This document shows, one piece after another, positions 9,031-18,839 of a stretch of DNA of 64,000 nucleotides (position 1 is its first letter; every line of letters starts with the position of its first letter). This DNA is from a bacterium (GTDB taxonomy: Bacteria; Chloroflexota; Anaerolineae; Caldilineales; Caldilineaceae): positions 28,105 through 92,104 of the forward strand of contig WGMT01000088.1 in NCBI GenBank assembly GCA_016124945.1, in the 5' to 3' direction. The position numbers were made by a program, and so were the translations under genes. The notes beneath the pieces are model-generated. The model had not been told where the DNA came from and ran no database searches. It saw only the letters and a list, made by a program, of their open reading frames with translations.

Positions 9031-11136
9031 TTAGGATAATTTTAGTACCGTCACATCGCGGGCGGGGACGGTCAATTCAATCGCCCCGTTAAGGACAGTC
9101 GCCTGCGCGCCCCAACGTGTCTCGGCGGCGGTGACGGCACCCCAGGCGTCGTTGACGCGTAGCGTCACCGGCACCGGCTGGCGTGTCGGGTTGGCGATCC
9201 AGAGGAAGCGCCCGCCGTCGCCGTGATGCAGGCGCGCTTTGACACGCCGGTCGCTGCACGTGACATGCTGCGTCTGTCCACCGTAGGCCAGCAACGAGGC
9301 GAAGAAGGGTGTTGCCTGGGCCAGTGTGGTGGCGTTGCCAGGATGGGCCACATGACCGGCGCCCAACATGGTGCCGATGAGCAGTGTGCGTCCTTGGCCG
9401 AAGTGGTTTTCGATGGCGGCGGGCTTGCCGTCTTCGTACCAGCCCACCACTTTGCCCGTGGTCGGCGTATACGCTTGCAAAAAGGTGCCGCCCCACAGCG
9501 GGAAGCCCTGTACCGTCAACCGCAGATCGGTGAGGATGTCTGGGGTGAATTCCACATAGCTTTCTTGTGCGCCGAAAACTTCGTGCAGCCCCAGGTTTGG
9601 CTGTACCACGCCCACATGGCCGCGGTCTCCAAAATAGGCGGGGCAGCCTTCAGAAATCAGCGTGCCACCGGCTTCCACCCAGGCACGGAGACGGGTGGCT
9701 GTGGCTTCGCTCAACATCACCGGCACAGGCAGGTAGAGCAATTTGTAGTCGTTAATATCGTCGATGTGTACCCAGTCGGCCTGGATGTTGTTTTCCCAGA
9801 AGGCGCGGTACGCGCCCTGTGTGGCGTGGGTATAGGTGGTGGTGGCGCCTTGCTGGGCGAAGATGAAGATCTCTGTCTCGGGCACAACGATAATCCCCAC
9901 CTCCCCGCGTATAGGACGGGACGTCCACTGCGCTGCCTGTTCGGGCGCAGTGGCCCACTTGCCCACTTTGCTCACCATTTCGGAACGGGGCGTGCGCGAA
10001 CCGTCCATGCCGTAGCCGCCGAACGCCCCAAAGAGTGGCCCGTCCAACAGCGGCCGCCAGCGCAGGTAGAACATCCCCGTAGCGCCGGACATATAACTGA
10101 CCATGTCCCAGTAGCGGATGTCTTCGGGTGAGGCAATGCGTCCTTCGTCGCGGGGTTTTCCCTGCACCTGCGGCGCCAGCCAGAGGGGACCGGCGTAGGT
10201 CTCGGTGTGCCAGAAGGGCTTACCGCGGCTGGCCGAGCGGATCAGATCGAACGCCTGCATCTGCTTCCACGGTTCATCGCCATGTCGAGACGATCCCCAG
10301 GTGACGCCGTAGCTTTCCACTTCGGCGGCGGCCTTCCAGTCGTCGATGGCCCCCTGCGGCATGTTGACCAGACTCATGGCCAGTCCATGCGCGGTGATGG
10401 CGCATTCGGCGTCGACGCTGCGGATGATCTGCGCGCGCCAGCGCATGAGGGCGTGGGCGTTGTCGATGCGGAATTGTAGCCAATCCAGTGTATCGGGGTA
10501 GGGGCCGGGCGTGCGCGGCGCGGTGACATCTTCCCATTCGGCGAAGCTGTAGCGATGCCATGCCTTGCCCAGCGTGCGCAAGTCGCCATACTTGGCTTTG
10601 AGCCATTGGCGGAACTTGTCCTGAGTGCCGGGGCAGTAGCAGACATTGTGCGAGATGTTGCACTCGTTCCAGATGTCATAGCCGCCGAGCCCTGGGTGAT
10701 CCTTGTAGCGGGTGGCGAGTGTGCGCAAAAAACCTTCGGCATAGGACTTGTAGTCGTCGTTGTCCAGGCAGAGACCGGGGAAACCGCCCACCGCCGCGCT
10801 GCCGCTCATCTGCGAGGTGACAGGCTGGCCGTCGCGTGTTTCTAGGCGGGCATGGGCGAATTTGCGATAGGCCCATTCAGGCGCGGCGGTGATCATTTCG
10901 GCGATGATGGTGCGCATGCCGTTGTCGGCAGCCAGATCCAACTGTTTGTCGTACTCTTCCCAGTCGTATTCGCCGGGCGCGATTTCGATGGCAGACCACA
11001 TGAACCAATGGCGAAAGCCATTCATGCCGTCTTCCGCCGCGGTCTGATAATCGCGTGCCCAGTCGGGCCGTGGCGGGTTCGATTTGCGGAAATAGACAGC
11101 CCCGTAGGGGAATGCGGGCAAGTTGCGATTGGGCAT
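9031..11136 (-). CDS. Beta-galactosidase-like glycoside hydrolase, GH42 type
   Basis: A 701-residue cytoplasmic glycosidase. The N-terminal TIM barrel carries the Asn-Glu acid/base pair in GGYDIWNEC (N157-E158) and a candidate nucleophile E312 in FWHTETYAGPLW, as in clan GH-A. The trimerisation domain is recognisable from about 410 (GEVGIIVVPETEIF) to 610, then a small C-terminal beta domain. Cysteines near YCPGTQDKF recall the GH42 metal site. ATG at 11136 follows GAGGAATC; an upstream in-frame ATG would only add residues outside the family alignment. It sits directly after the binding-protein gene, so imported oligosaccharides probably feed it. Substrate linkage cannot be read from the sequence. 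Confidence 0.88.
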   Translation of the reverse strand: MPNRNLPAFPYGAVYFRKSNPPRPDWARDYQTAAEDGMNGFRHWFMWSAIEIAPGEYDWEEYDKQLDLAADNGMRTIIAEMITAAPEWAYRKFAHARLETRDGQPVTSQMSGSAAVGGFPGLCLDNDDYKSYAEGFLRTLATRYKDHPGLGGYDIWNECNISHNVCYCPGTQDKFRQWLKAKYGDLRTLGKAWHRYSFAEWEDVTAPRTPGPYPDTLDWLQFRIDNAHALMRWRAQIIRSVDAECAITAHGLAMSLVNMPQGAIDDWKAAAEVESYGVTWGSSRHGDEPWKQMQAFDLIRSASRGKPFWHTETYAGPLWLAPQVQGKPRDEGRIASPEDIRYWDMVSYMSGATGMFYLRWRPLLDGPLFGAFGGYGMDGSRTPRSEMVSKVGKWATAPEQAAQWTSRPIRGEVGIIVVPETEIFIFAQQGATTTYTHATQGAYRAFWENNIQADWVHIDDINDYKLLYLPVPVMLSEATATRLRAWVEAGGTLISEGCPAYFGDRGHVGVVQPNLGLHEVFGAQESYVEFTPDILTDLRLTVQGFPLWGGTFLQAYTPTTGKVVGWYEDGKPAAIENHFGQGRTLLIGTMLGAGHVAHPGNATTLAQATPFFASLLAYGGQTQHVTCSDRRVKARLHHGDGGRFLWIANPTRQPVPVTLRVNDAWGAVTAAETRWGAQATVLNGAIELTVPARDVTVLKLS

Positions 11137-11199
11137 GATTCCTCGATCTTCATGCGTGAGAGGCGACATCGATCGCGCGATTGGCCTCTTGGTTGGGTG

Positions 11200-11245
11200 A
11201 ACCGTAGTGCGTAGTGCGTGGCGCTAACGCATTACGCACTATCAT
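11200..11245. repeat. Short inverted heptamer array, copy 3
   Basis: GTAGTGC GTAGTGC faces GCATTAC GCACTA across a short GC-rich loop, giving an imperfect hairpin between the binding-protein gene and the GH42 gene. It is shorter than copies 1 and 2 but uses the same style of 7-bp unit. Placed just 3' of the binding-protein gene, it may protect or terminate that part of the transcript. Confidence 0.6.
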
Positions 11246-11289
11246 CTACACGACATCAACGCAAAGTGTTGTCATATCCAACGCGGCGT

Positions 11290-13266
11290 CTACACAAAGT
11301 ACCACGTATTCGGATTCGACGGCGCTGGCGTCGGGTAGTCGTACGAGCTAGGAATGATCGGGAGCGTGTTCTTCAACCGGTCGACACTGATGCCGTAGAA
11401 GTTGCCGTCATAGGCGATGCCGATGGATGGGAAGAGATCGGCCTGGATATCAAGGATCTGTCGCAGCAGATCCTGCTGTTTGGCATCGTCCGACGTGGCG
11501 CGGATCTCTTTGTAGAGTTCCATTTGGCGTTGGACTTCGGCGGGCGGTTCCTCGGCCAGGGGACCTTCGGGGTTGACGAACCAATGGGCCCAGGCTTTGG
11601 CCCAGAACGAGTTGCCTGTGTTCTGTGGGAACCAGTAGCGCGGATCAAGGATTACCGCATCACCGGCGCCGCCGCCAAAGATGTGACAGCTTGCGTGATA
11701 CTCAAACGAGGTGCCGCGCACCCGTTCTTCCCACAGCGCGCGATCCATTGTGCGCACATTCATCTCCACGCCCACGGCGGCCCATGTCTTCTTGATCAAT
11801 TCCAGATTGTCGATGTAGGTGGTGCGGCCGGCATCGATCTCAAAGATCAACGAAATGCGGTTGCCGTCCGGCCCGAGGCGGAAGCCTTCGCCGTCCTTTT
11901 CGGGGAAGGCCTTATCCAGGTATTCGTTGGCCAGATCGGGGCTGTACTCCAGATATTGGGTGGCCAGCCGTTCGTGATAATACTTCGATTCAGGCCGCGG
12001 CGCTGTCTGCGCCGGGGTGCCCTGGGAAAGATAGACGACGTCGATGATCTCCTGGCGGTTGATGGCGTGGGAAAGACCAATGCGGAAGTCGCGATTCTGC
12101 GCGATTTCTCGGATCACCGGATCACTGCAATTCTGGTTCAAGAGGATGTTCATTGAATTGACAGTGGTTGGCGTCAACTCGAAGAGGTGATAGCCGCGAT
12201 CTTGATTGTCGAAGAAAACAGACTTGTTGCGCGGCGCGTTGATCCACTGTTCCTGCCAGTCCAACTCGCCGTTGAGTCCTTTGAGCACGAGGACCTCGTT
12301 GTCGGTGGCAAGTTCCAGTACATAGCGGTCGATATAGGGCAACTGATTGTTGTCTGGATCCACCTTAAAATAGTAAGGGTTGCGCTCAGCCGAGACGGTG
12401 GTCAATCCTGTGCCGAAACCAGCTTCTAACTTCCATGGCCACATGGTGGGGATATCGGGGTTGTTGTGTGGCTCGCGCATGAAGTTGAAGAGATCGACCC
12501 AAGTATTGAGTTCCCTTTCGGCTATCAGTTCATCCAGGTTTGTGGTGTTATATTTGGCGTGAAATTGGGTGAGGTATGCCTTGGGATGCCCACAAGCACG
12601 CTCGTTGTGGACGCGCGCCACATCTTTGAGGAACAAGCCGTTGGGCCGTTCATAGGTCCAATTGACCGTGAAATCGTCGACTTTGGTTACTGTGAAGCGC
12701 AACGCAGGCGGCGTCGGCGTCACTTCGGCATTCATGAGCACGTCTTCGTACCAGAAGACGACATCATCAGCGGTGAATGGCGAACCATCTGACCATTTGA
12801 CGCCTTCACGCAGGTGGAAGATGTATTCGGTGCCGTCTTCGCTGGCTTCTACCGACTCAGCGATGTTGGGGATCACGCCATCGTAGCCGGGCGTGTAACG
12901 CATAAGCTGCTCATAACCGATATTGCGCAGAAGATCGTTGCCATTGCGTTCAATGGTGCCTGTATGCCAGGTGCCGCCATAGGTCCCGACACTTTCAAAT
13001 GGTGTCACCACGACTGGGCTTTTGGGCAGACGCTGATCCACGGGCGGTAGCGTCCCTGCGGCGACGCGTTCGGAAAGCATAGGCGCTTCCTGATAACCGC
13101 CGCTGCCGGTGACAGCAGGTTGCGCCGGTGCTGCTGGTGCCGCCGTATCGGCCGCGGGCGCATTGGATGCCGGCTCAGCCTGACCACAGGCCGCCAGGAT
13201 CGCTGCCGTGCTTGCTACCGCGCCTAGATGCAAAAATGTACGTCGTGAAATTGGACGACCCACCAT
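11290..13266 (-). CDS. ABC transporter substrate-binding lipoprotein, SBP_bac_5 (peptide/oligosaccharide type)
   Basis: A 658-residue extracytoplasmic binding protein. The N-terminus RPISRRTFLHLGAVAS has a twin-arginine signal followed by lipobox ILAAC, so it is exported folded and lipid-anchored. The family-5 core is clear (LREGVKWSDGSPFTADDVVFWYED, DYPTPAPSN near the end). At 658 residues it is longer than classic DppA (about 535), as is common in Thermotoga- and Chloroflexi-type oligosaccharide binders. ATG at 13266 follows AAGGAGAAATGTC. It is the first gene of the operon and sits 179 bp downstream (minus strand) of the palindromic operator at 13445-13468. Confidence 0.9.
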   Translation of the reverse strand: MVGRPISRRTFLHLGAVASTAAILAACGQAEPASNAPAADTAAPAAPAQPAVTGSGGYQEAPMLSERVAAGTLPPVDQRLPKSPVVVTPFESVGTYGGTWHTGTIERNGNDLLRNIGYEQLMRYTPGYDGVIPNIAESVEASEDGTEYIFHLREGVKWSDGSPFTADDVVFWYEDVLMNAEVTPTPPALRFTVTKVDDFTVNWTYERPNGLFLKDVARVHNERACGHPKAYLTQFHAKYNTTNLDELIAERELNTWVDLFNFMREPHNNPDIPTMWPWKLEAGFGTGLTTVSAERNPYYFKVDPDNNQLPYIDRYVLELATDNEVLVLKGLNGELDWQEQWINAPRNKSVFFDNQDRGYHLFELTPTTVNSMNILLNQNCSDPVIREIAQNRDFRIGLSHAINRQEIIDVVYLSQGTPAQTAPRPESKYYHERLATQYLEYSPDLANEYLDKAFPEKDGEGFRLGPDGNRISLIFEIDAGRTTYIDNLELIKKTWAAVGVEMNVRTMDRALWEERVRGTSFEYHASCHIFGGGAGDAVILDPRYWFPQNTGNSFWAKAWAHWFVNPEGPLAEEPPAEVQRQMELYKEIRATSDDAKQQDLLRQILDIQADLFPSIGIAYDGNFYGISVDRLKNTLPIIPSSYDYPTPAPSNPNTWYFV

Positions 13267-13444
13267 GACATTTCTCCTTGGTAATTGAATCGCGAGGGTA
13301 ATGGAATCTCTAGACTCGACTCTTGGCGAACCGACAACCCAACAAAACCCGACGCCACACGGCCTGATCACACAACCGGCGTATCGGAAAAACACAACCC
13401 AATCTGCCCGTTCATGTACGGCAAATACCATCGAAGATGCTGCC

Positions 13445-13468
13445 GCAAACGTTACCGGTAACGTTTGC
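13445..13468. promoter_or_regulatory. Perfect 24-bp LacI-type operator palindrome
   Basis: The sequence is a perfect palindrome with half-site GCAAACGTTACC, 24 bp in all. It lies in the 361-bp gap 13267-13627 between the LacI-family gene and the binding-protein gene of the operon it probably controls. AACGTT occurs in both halves. Such CG-centred palindromes are typical LacI-family targets. I see nothing else of note in this gap. Confidence 0.75.
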
Positions 13469-13627
13469 AGAAAAACTCAGAGGATCTTCATCCCGGGCGC
13501 AGGTGATTTAAGCGCTGCCGGTAAAAGACCAACCGATGGTTAGGTGATGCTGTTGTTGCTTAACTGACAATGAACGGCGAAGAGGGGCGAGGCAAAAAAC
13601 CAACTACACACAACAGATTCAGTCAAT

Positions 13628-14644
13628 TCACGGCAAAGGAACGGTTGAAAGACGAACATTGAGCTTAGGTTCAAGCACAATCTGCTGCCACTGCCACGGT
13701 TCCTGGTTAGACATGGCTATCTTTTGCAACAGAATCTCTATGCCAAGCTTACCCATCTCGTGGATCGCTTGCGCCACTGAGGTGAGTGGAGGCACGAGAA
13801 ATGGCGAGAACGAAAGGTCATTTTGCCCGACAACCGAGACATCGGTGGGGATGCGTAAGTTTAGGTCGCTAAGGGCTTTGAAGACCGGGATCGTCGTTTC
13901 ATCATTGTAGGCCAGGATCGCAGTCGGGCGGGGATGGATCCGCTGCATGGCGTCGAAGGTCAACTGATAGCTGGTGGTGGCGCTGGCGCTGTAGACTACC
14001 AATTCCGGTGTGAAAGCAACACCGAACTCTGCCAACGCTCTTTGATAGCCCGCCAATCGATCTAGCGTTGGGGCGTGGCTTTCAGGCCCCAGTTGGCAGA
14101 GAATATGGCGATGTCCTAATTCCAGCAGGTGACGCGCCGCCAGATACTCGCCTTGTTGATAATCAACGGTGACATAATCACACGTAACCCCAGGCACACG
14201 TCGATTGAGCAGGACGAACGGGATCTGATTGTCTAACAAATATTGCAGCGGTGCGGGGCCGCTTTCTACCGAATTGATGAGTACGCCGTCGACCTTGTTC
14301 TGGCGTAACATCTGATGCGCCTGCACTTCCATCTCTGTGCCTGCATTCGAGTTACACACAATGATGCTGTAGCCATGAGGCGTAGCGATGTCGTAAATGC
14401 CACGGGTCATCACAGCGTTGAAGGTGAGCGATTCGGTGTTGTAGAGAATCAGCCCCAAGGTCTTGCTGGCTGCGCCCTTCAGTACACGCGCCTGGAGATT
14501 CACCGTGTAGTTAAGCTGTCGCGCCGCTTCGAGAACACGTGCGCGCACCTCCTCGCTCACGTCCATACGATCATTGAGCGCACGAGAGGTGGTGCTTACC
14601 GACACACCGGATAACCTTGCAACATCGCGTAACGTGACAGGCAC
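13628..14644 (-). CDS. LacI-family transcriptional regulator
   Basis: A 338-residue repressor-type regulator. Residues 1-50 form the LacI helix-turn-helix and hinge (TLRDVARLSGVSVSTTSRALN, with the hinge region up to about 60). The rest is a periplasmic-binding-like effector domain (KTLGLILYNT, DGVLINSVES, PTAILAYNDETTIPVF, VSVVGQNDL). The start is GTG at 14644, giving MPVTLRDVA; an upstream ribosome site is weak. It is transcribed in the same direction as the downstream glycosidase/transporter operon and separated from it by the palindrome at 13445. It most likely senses a sugar released by the operon's glycosidases. Confidence 0.92.
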   Translation of the reverse strand: MPVTLRDVARLSGVSVSTTSRALNDRMDVSEEVRARVLEAARQLNYTVNLQARVLKGAASKTLGLILYNTESLTFNAVMTRGIYDIATPHGYSIIVCNSNAGTEMEVQAHQMLRQNKVDGVLINSVESGPAPLQYLLDNQIPFVLLNRRVPGVTCDYVTVDYQQGEYLAARHLLELGHRHILCQLGPESHAPTLDRLAGYQRALAEFGVAFTPELVVYSASATTSYQLTFDAMQRIHPRPTAILAYNDETTIPVFKALSDLNLRIPTDVSVVGQNDLSFSPFLVPPLTSVAQAIHEMGKLGIEILLQKIAMSNQEPWQWQQIVLEPKLNVRLSTVPLP

Positions 14645-14709
14645 AGCTTAGGCATTTCTAGGGTAGGAAAGGGTGGAGAAATTGTGAGACTGTGACTGGA
14701 AAGGTTTGT

Positions 14710-14721
14710 GGGAACGTTTCC
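14710..14721. promoter_or_regulatory. Candidate LacI-type operator upstream of the lacI-like gene
   Basis: GGGAACGTTTCC is a CG-centred near-palindrome with one mismatch, 65 bp upstream of the LacI-family start, and shares AACGTT with the perfect operator at 13445. It could mediate autoregulation. The evidence is only the motif and its position. Confidence 0.35.
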
Positions 14722-15009
14722 AGCCCGCCAATACAGAGATTACCATTCCTTCAGGACGCTGTCAAGTAGTAATTTCAGGCGGGAGTGTCTTAAAGTACAA
14801 ATAATATCAAGGGGCTGGGTAAGCCGAGAACCGACGCTTGAAAAGCTGACGACGCTTCCAGGCATCAACAAAGCGTTTGACGGCTGCGACCCCGACGGAT
14901 TGCGTCCGTTTTTCACTTGATTCTTGCTTGCACTCCATTCAGGGCAGCTCATCATGCTACCGATTCTAACATCAGTCTTTATCTAGACACACCCAGATCA
15001 AAAAAGCAC

Positions 15010-15080
15010 TTGACATCAGCCTTCTTCCATGATAATTTTTGAAATGCATTTTCAATTTTGAAATACACTTCCATATTTCA
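15010..15080 (+). promoter_or_regulatory. Promoter with IclR-type operator-like palindrome
   Basis: In the 563-bp gap 14645-15207 there is a consensus -35 box TTGACA at 15010, with an AT-rich -10 candidate around 15031-15038. Directly after it is TTGAAATGCATTTTCAA (15039-15055), an inverted repeat with TTGAAA/TTTCAA arms, and a second related TTGAAATACA...TATTTCA follows at 15058-15080. IclR-family operators often have this GAAAT...ATTTC symmetry, so autoregulation of the downstream IclR gene is plausible. Confidence 0.45.
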
Positions 15081-15207
15081 CAATAACAAAGCAACCTCTA
15101 ACAGGTTTTTTGACGTTCGTACCCTTATGCCATAGTCTACAATTAACCATACTCAGCATTTTGTGTTGTATGGAAATCGTACATGGAGAAGTTTTCTGAC
15201 CAAGACA

Positions 15208-16014
15208 ATGGCTGAAGAAACATATCGATACCTCTCTTCGACGGTACAAAAAACATTAGATGTTTTGTTTGTGTTTATGACAGACCAAAAGGAGTGGGCG
15301 CTTGCCGAAGTGGCCACTGCGGTAGATCTGCCTGTCTCTTCTGTCTTTCGGTGCCTGGCCAACCTAGAAGTGCGGGGTCTGATCGAGCAGAATCGAGAAA
15401 CAGGAAAGTATCACCTGGGCATTAAAGCATTTGAGCTTGGTATGTATGCCTGGAAGAATCTCGATTTGCAAACTTTGGCACGCCCGTACCTTGAGGAACT
15501 ATCACGTGAAGCAGGCGAAACGATTACACTAGGCGTCTGTTCTGAAGATGAAGTTCTATACGTGGATCGGGTGGATAGCTCAAAGGTATTGAGAGCAACC
15601 TCTACACCCGGTCAACGACGCCCTATGTACTGTACGGCAATCGGAAAAGTCTTCTTGTCTGATATGCCAAGTTATGAAGTGATCCGCATCGCCCAGACTT
15701 ATGGGCTTCCCCCTCGAACATCCAAAACGATCACCGATGTCGATCGTTTGCATGCTGATCTGGCAGAAATTCGCAATCAAGGGTATTCGCTGGATCTTGG
15801 TGAGTTTGAAGAAGAGTTGTGTTGTGTGGCAACACCAATTCGAGATGCTACAGGTAAGATAGTGGCTTCGATTGGTGTCGCCGGGCCACTTGCTCGTTTT
15901 GACGATGACAAGAAAGAACATCTCATCCAGATCATGCAGTCCACTGCGCAGACCATATCAATTCGGTTAGGCTATTCGGGCAATCAACTACCGCCCGTCA
16001 AAGAATCACCGTAA
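15208..16014 (+). CDS. IclR-family transcriptional regulator
   Basis: A 268-residue regulator: winged helix-turn-helix at about 10-75 (STVQKTLDVLFVF, LAEVATAVDLPVSSVFRCLANLE) and the IclR effector domain behind it (LELGMYAW, EDEVLYVDRVDSSK, GQRRPMYCTAIGKVFL, LGEFEEELCCVATPI). ATG at 15208 gives MAEETYRYLSS; a GTG at 15163 would add 15 residues. It stands immediately upstream of, and in the same direction as, the catabolic operon 16193-31620, which it most likely controls in response to a carboxylate intermediate, as IclR proteins typically do. Confidence 0.9.
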   Translation: MAEETYRYLSSTVQKTLDVLFVFMTDQKEWALAEVATAVDLPVSSVFRCLANLEVRGLIEQNRETGKYHLGIKAFELGMYAWKNLDLQTLARPYLEELSREAGETITLGVCSEDEVLYVDRVDSSKVLRATSTPGQRRPMYCTAIGKVFLSDMPSYEVIRIAQTYGLPPRTSKTITDVDRLHADLAEIRNQGYSLDLGEFEEELCCVATPIRDATGKIVASIGVAGPLARFDDDKKEHLIQIMQSTAQTISIRLGYSGNQLPPVKESP

Positions 16015-16192
16015 TCACTTAATCCTTTTCGTTCAACCCAACGATTGCAGTTCACACAGGACTGCATCGGACGTTATTCCTGCCTGCTCAGCAGACTGGT
16101 CTCTTTGTTATTCCTTGAATACCAGCGGCATACAGCCTCATGCCTATCCATCTTCAGCAAACTCATCGATCTTCACGAATGGAGCGTACAAC

Positions 16193-17941
16193 GTGCAACG
16201 ATCAGGGGCAGAAGCAGTCGTCAAGTGCTTGGAATGTGAAGGCGTCCAGTTCGTCTTTGGCACGATTGGTCATGCGAATCTGGCCTTTTTTGACGCGCTG
16301 CATGATTCTTCGATTCGGCTAATTGCTATGCCACATGAACAGTTGGCAGCCCACGCCGCCGACGGTTATTACCGTGCATCCCACAAGACAGGTGTCGTTA
16401 CAGCGAGTATTGGTCCAGGCCTTGCAAACACTGTTAACGGTGTGATGGATGCGGCGGCTGACTGCTCGGCGATGGTGGTGATTGCCGGGGACACACCCAC
16501 GTCTTATATCGGGACGGACTCTTTTCAGGAGACATCGTTGCACTATGATGCTTCGCAGTTGGAAATCCTGCGCCCGGTTGTCAAACGAGCGTGGCAGGTG
16601 CGCCATCCTTCGACACTAACGCAAGTTGTCTCCCGCGCTTTTAACTATGCCGTCTCTGGGCGGCCTGGCCCTGTGTTGTTAGACGTTCCTTTTGATATTT
16701 TCTCAACGGTGCAAGAGTTTGATATCCCCGACACAACCAAACGCCGAGCCAGCAGTTTTCGTAGCCAGGGCGATTCGAGTGAGGTTGAAAGAGCTGCGGA
16801 GTTGCTCTGGCAGGCGCAGCGTCCGCTCCTCTATGCCGGGAATGGGGTCATCCTATCGGAAGCGTCGCAAGAGTTACAGGCGTTGGCCGAGTATTTGGGT
16901 GCACCGATTGCGACCACAATGACCGCGCCAGGGGTGATTCCCACGGATCATCCTCTGTACGGGGGGTTTACCGGCGCGGTGGGGACGCAAACCGGCAACT
17001 GGTTGGCGCAGAATGCCGATGTCGTGCTGGTGATTGGCTCCAGACTTGGCGAAATGGACGCGAATTCCTGGAAACCAGAGTTTTTCTTCCCTGTACCCAA
17101 GGTTAAGATCCTCCAGATTGACATTGAACCAACCGAAATTGGCAAAACCTACGAGACTGAAGTCGGCATGGTTGGTGATGCGAAAGCCATCCTCAAGCAG
17201 ATGATCCAGGCGATGCAAACTTTGGGAGAAGCAAAGGCATGGCAGTCGTCTGCATGGGTACAGGCGTTGCACGAACGGAAGGCAAAGTGGCAGACCCTGG
17301 TGGATTCGGTCAAAAAATCGGATGCGCTGCCGATCGAACTGGCGCGGGTTGTGCATGAGGTGCGGACGGCATTACCACGCGATGGTTATGTCCTGGCTGG
17401 GGTGGGTCCTCGTCACCTTGTGGCGCAGCAGTTTGATATTTTTGAGCCGGGCACTTGCATTATCAACAACGGGCATGGAACGATGGGCTTCTCGCCAGCG
17501 GCAGCTTTGGGCGTCAAATTGGCTCATCCAGACAAAGCGGTTATCAACATTGTGGGCGATGGTGAATTTCGTTCGGTGAGCCAGGTGCTGTTGCCGGCCG
17601 TAGAACATGGGATCAACGTGGTGTGGCTGATCCTCAATAACTATGGGTTTAACATTATTGAGTTGTATCAAAAACGCCACTATGAACGGCTTATTGGGAC
17701 CGAATTCAAAATCGAGGGAACAGACCAACCCTTCAACCCTGATTTTAAGGCGATGGCCGAAGCACATGGTGCAGGCGGAATTGTTGTGAACACCATCGAA
17801 GAGCTACAGAAGGCGCTTGCCACCGCTTTGGCCGCCGACAAGCCCTACGTGCTCGACGTGCGCGTGACTCGGGAACCACGAATTCTAGGCAGTGGACAGT
17901 GGGATGCCAATCGACTGTTGCCGATTGGCTTTAATCTCTAG
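16193..17941 (+). CDS. Thiamine pyrophosphate-dependent enzyme, acetolactate-synthase-like
   Basis: A 582-residue ThDP enzyme of the ALS/POX fold: N-terminal pyrimidine domain with the activating glutamate E49 in MPHEQLAAH, a central domain, and a C-terminal diphosphate domain with GDG at 455-457 and NNYGF about 25 residues on, the metal-diphosphate motif. The GTG start at 16193 is preceded by GGAGCGTACAAC and gives the usual QRSGAEAVVKCLE N-terminus; a TTG at 16115 would add an atypical extension. I do not recognise the exact reaction: it lacks the features I expect of sulfoacetaldehyde acetyltransferase and looks more like an uncharacterised ALS paralogue acting on a 2-oxo acid or aldehyde of this operon. 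Confidence 0.8.
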   Translation: MQRSGAEAVVKCLECEGVQFVFGTIGHANLAFFDALHDSSIRLIAMPHEQLAAHAADGYYRASHKTGVVTASIGPGLANTVNGVMDAAADCSAMVVIAGDTPTSYIGTDSFQETSLHYDASQLEILRPVVKRAWQVRHPSTLTQVVSRAFNYAVSGRPGPVLLDVPFDIFSTVQEFDIPDTTKRRASSFRSQGDSSEVERAAELLWQAQRPLLYAGNGVILSEASQELQALAEYLGAPIATTMTAPGVIPTDHPLYGGFTGAVGTQTGNWLAQNADVVLVIGSRLGEMDANSWKPEFFFPVPKVKILQIDIEPTEIGKTYETEVGMVGDAKAILKQMIQAMQTLGEAKAWQSSAWVQALHERKAKWQTLVDSVKKSDALPIELARVVHEVRTALPRDGYVLAGVGPRHLVAQQFDIFEPGTCIINNGHGTMGFSPAAALGVKLAHPDKAVINIVGDGEFRSVSQVLLPAVEHGINVVWLILNNYGFNIIELYQKRHYERLIGTEFKIEGTDQPFNPDFKAMAEAHGAGGIVVNTIEELQKALATALAADKPYVLDVRVTREPRILGSGQWDANRLLPIGFNL

Positions 17942-17972
17942 CACTCACATACGTCTGGTGAAAGAATCGTAC

Positions 17973-18839
17973 ATGCAACTTGCACTTTCTAGTTACGAAT
18001 TCAAAACGAATTCAGTGAACGACCTCGTCTTGATGCTCGCGAATCTGGGCGTAGAGCATGTAGAGCTGTGGCCACATACATTGGACGGCACAACACCGGA
18101 GCAAGTGCGCCGGATCTTCGACCGGGCCGGCATCAAGGTAAGTTGCGTGAGTGCACAGTCGCGTTATCGACTCAATTCCGAGGAGACAGCCGACGCGCAG
18201 CAGGCGATTTTCAACGCGATTGAGCTGGCTTCATTCTTCGGCGCCGACTTCGTCACCACTTATCTGGGGACCAAACAGCTACAGGATCCCCATGCTGTAC
18301 TTGCCTTCTACAAGGAAAATCTGCAACCCTGTCTCGACATGGCAGCACAACATGGCATCACGATTTTGCTTGAGAATATGTTTGATTATCGGCAGGAAGA
18401 TCTTAACGGCACAGCGCTCGTACGCACGCCGGAAGGTCTGCGCTCGATCTGCGAGTCGTTCGACGCGGCTACCTTTGGGCTGACATACGATCCGGCCAAC
18501 TTCTATCTTGCCGGTGTTGAGTCTTTTCCTTTTGCTTATGAAGCGCTGCACAAGTACATCCGCAATGTGCATGTCAAAGACGCGTACAAGTACGTGGAAT
18601 GGTTACATGGCAGTAGAGACGGATTGCCCGTATGGCCTGATTCGATCACGGGCCTCTATGTCAGCGTCCCCCCCGGCAAGGGCGCAGTGAACTGGCATGC
18701 AATTCTGCACCGGCTACACCATGATCAGTACGCCGGCTTCTTAACCGTTGACATCCTCACAACCCCCAGTGGCTTTCAATCTGCATACCGAGAGACAGTT
18801 CAGTACCTTCAGTCGTTGCTGCAAGAGCAGAACGGCTAG
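17973..18839 (+). CDS. Sugar phosphate isomerase/epimerase-like TIM barrel (AP endonuclease 2 fold)
   Basis: A 288-residue single-domain TIM barrel with the pattern of xylose-isomerase-like epimerases: GVEHVELWPHTL near the start, ILLENMF in the middle (metal-binding Glu), FGLTYDPANF, IRNVHVKDAYKY (metal-binding His/Asp) and GFLTVDILT at the end. ATG at 17973 follows GGTGAAAGAATCGT; it starts 31 bp after the ThDP gene. A role on a keto-sugar or polyol intermediate is likely; the substrate is unknown. Confidence 0.82.
   Translation: MQLALSSYEFKTNSVNDLVLMLANLGVEHVELWPHTLDGTTPEQVRRIFDRAGIKVSCVSAQSRYRLNSEETADAQQAIFNAIELASFFGADFVTTYLGTKQLQDPHAVLAFYKENLQPCLDMAAQHGITILLENMFDYRQEDLNGTALVRTPEGLRSICESFDAATFGLTYDPANFYLAGVESFPFAYEALHKYIRNVHVKDAYKYVEWLHGSRDGLPVWPDSITGLYVSVPPGKGAVNWHAILHRLHHDQYAGFLTVDILTTPSGFQSAYRETVQYLQSLLQEQNG

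Noticed and set aside
16193..17941. Identification as sulfoacetaldehyde acetyltransferase, given the ComD/ComE-like pair downstream
   Set aside because: The N-terminal region and active-site surroundings resemble general ALS paralogues rather than the Xsc pattern I recall; left unassigned.
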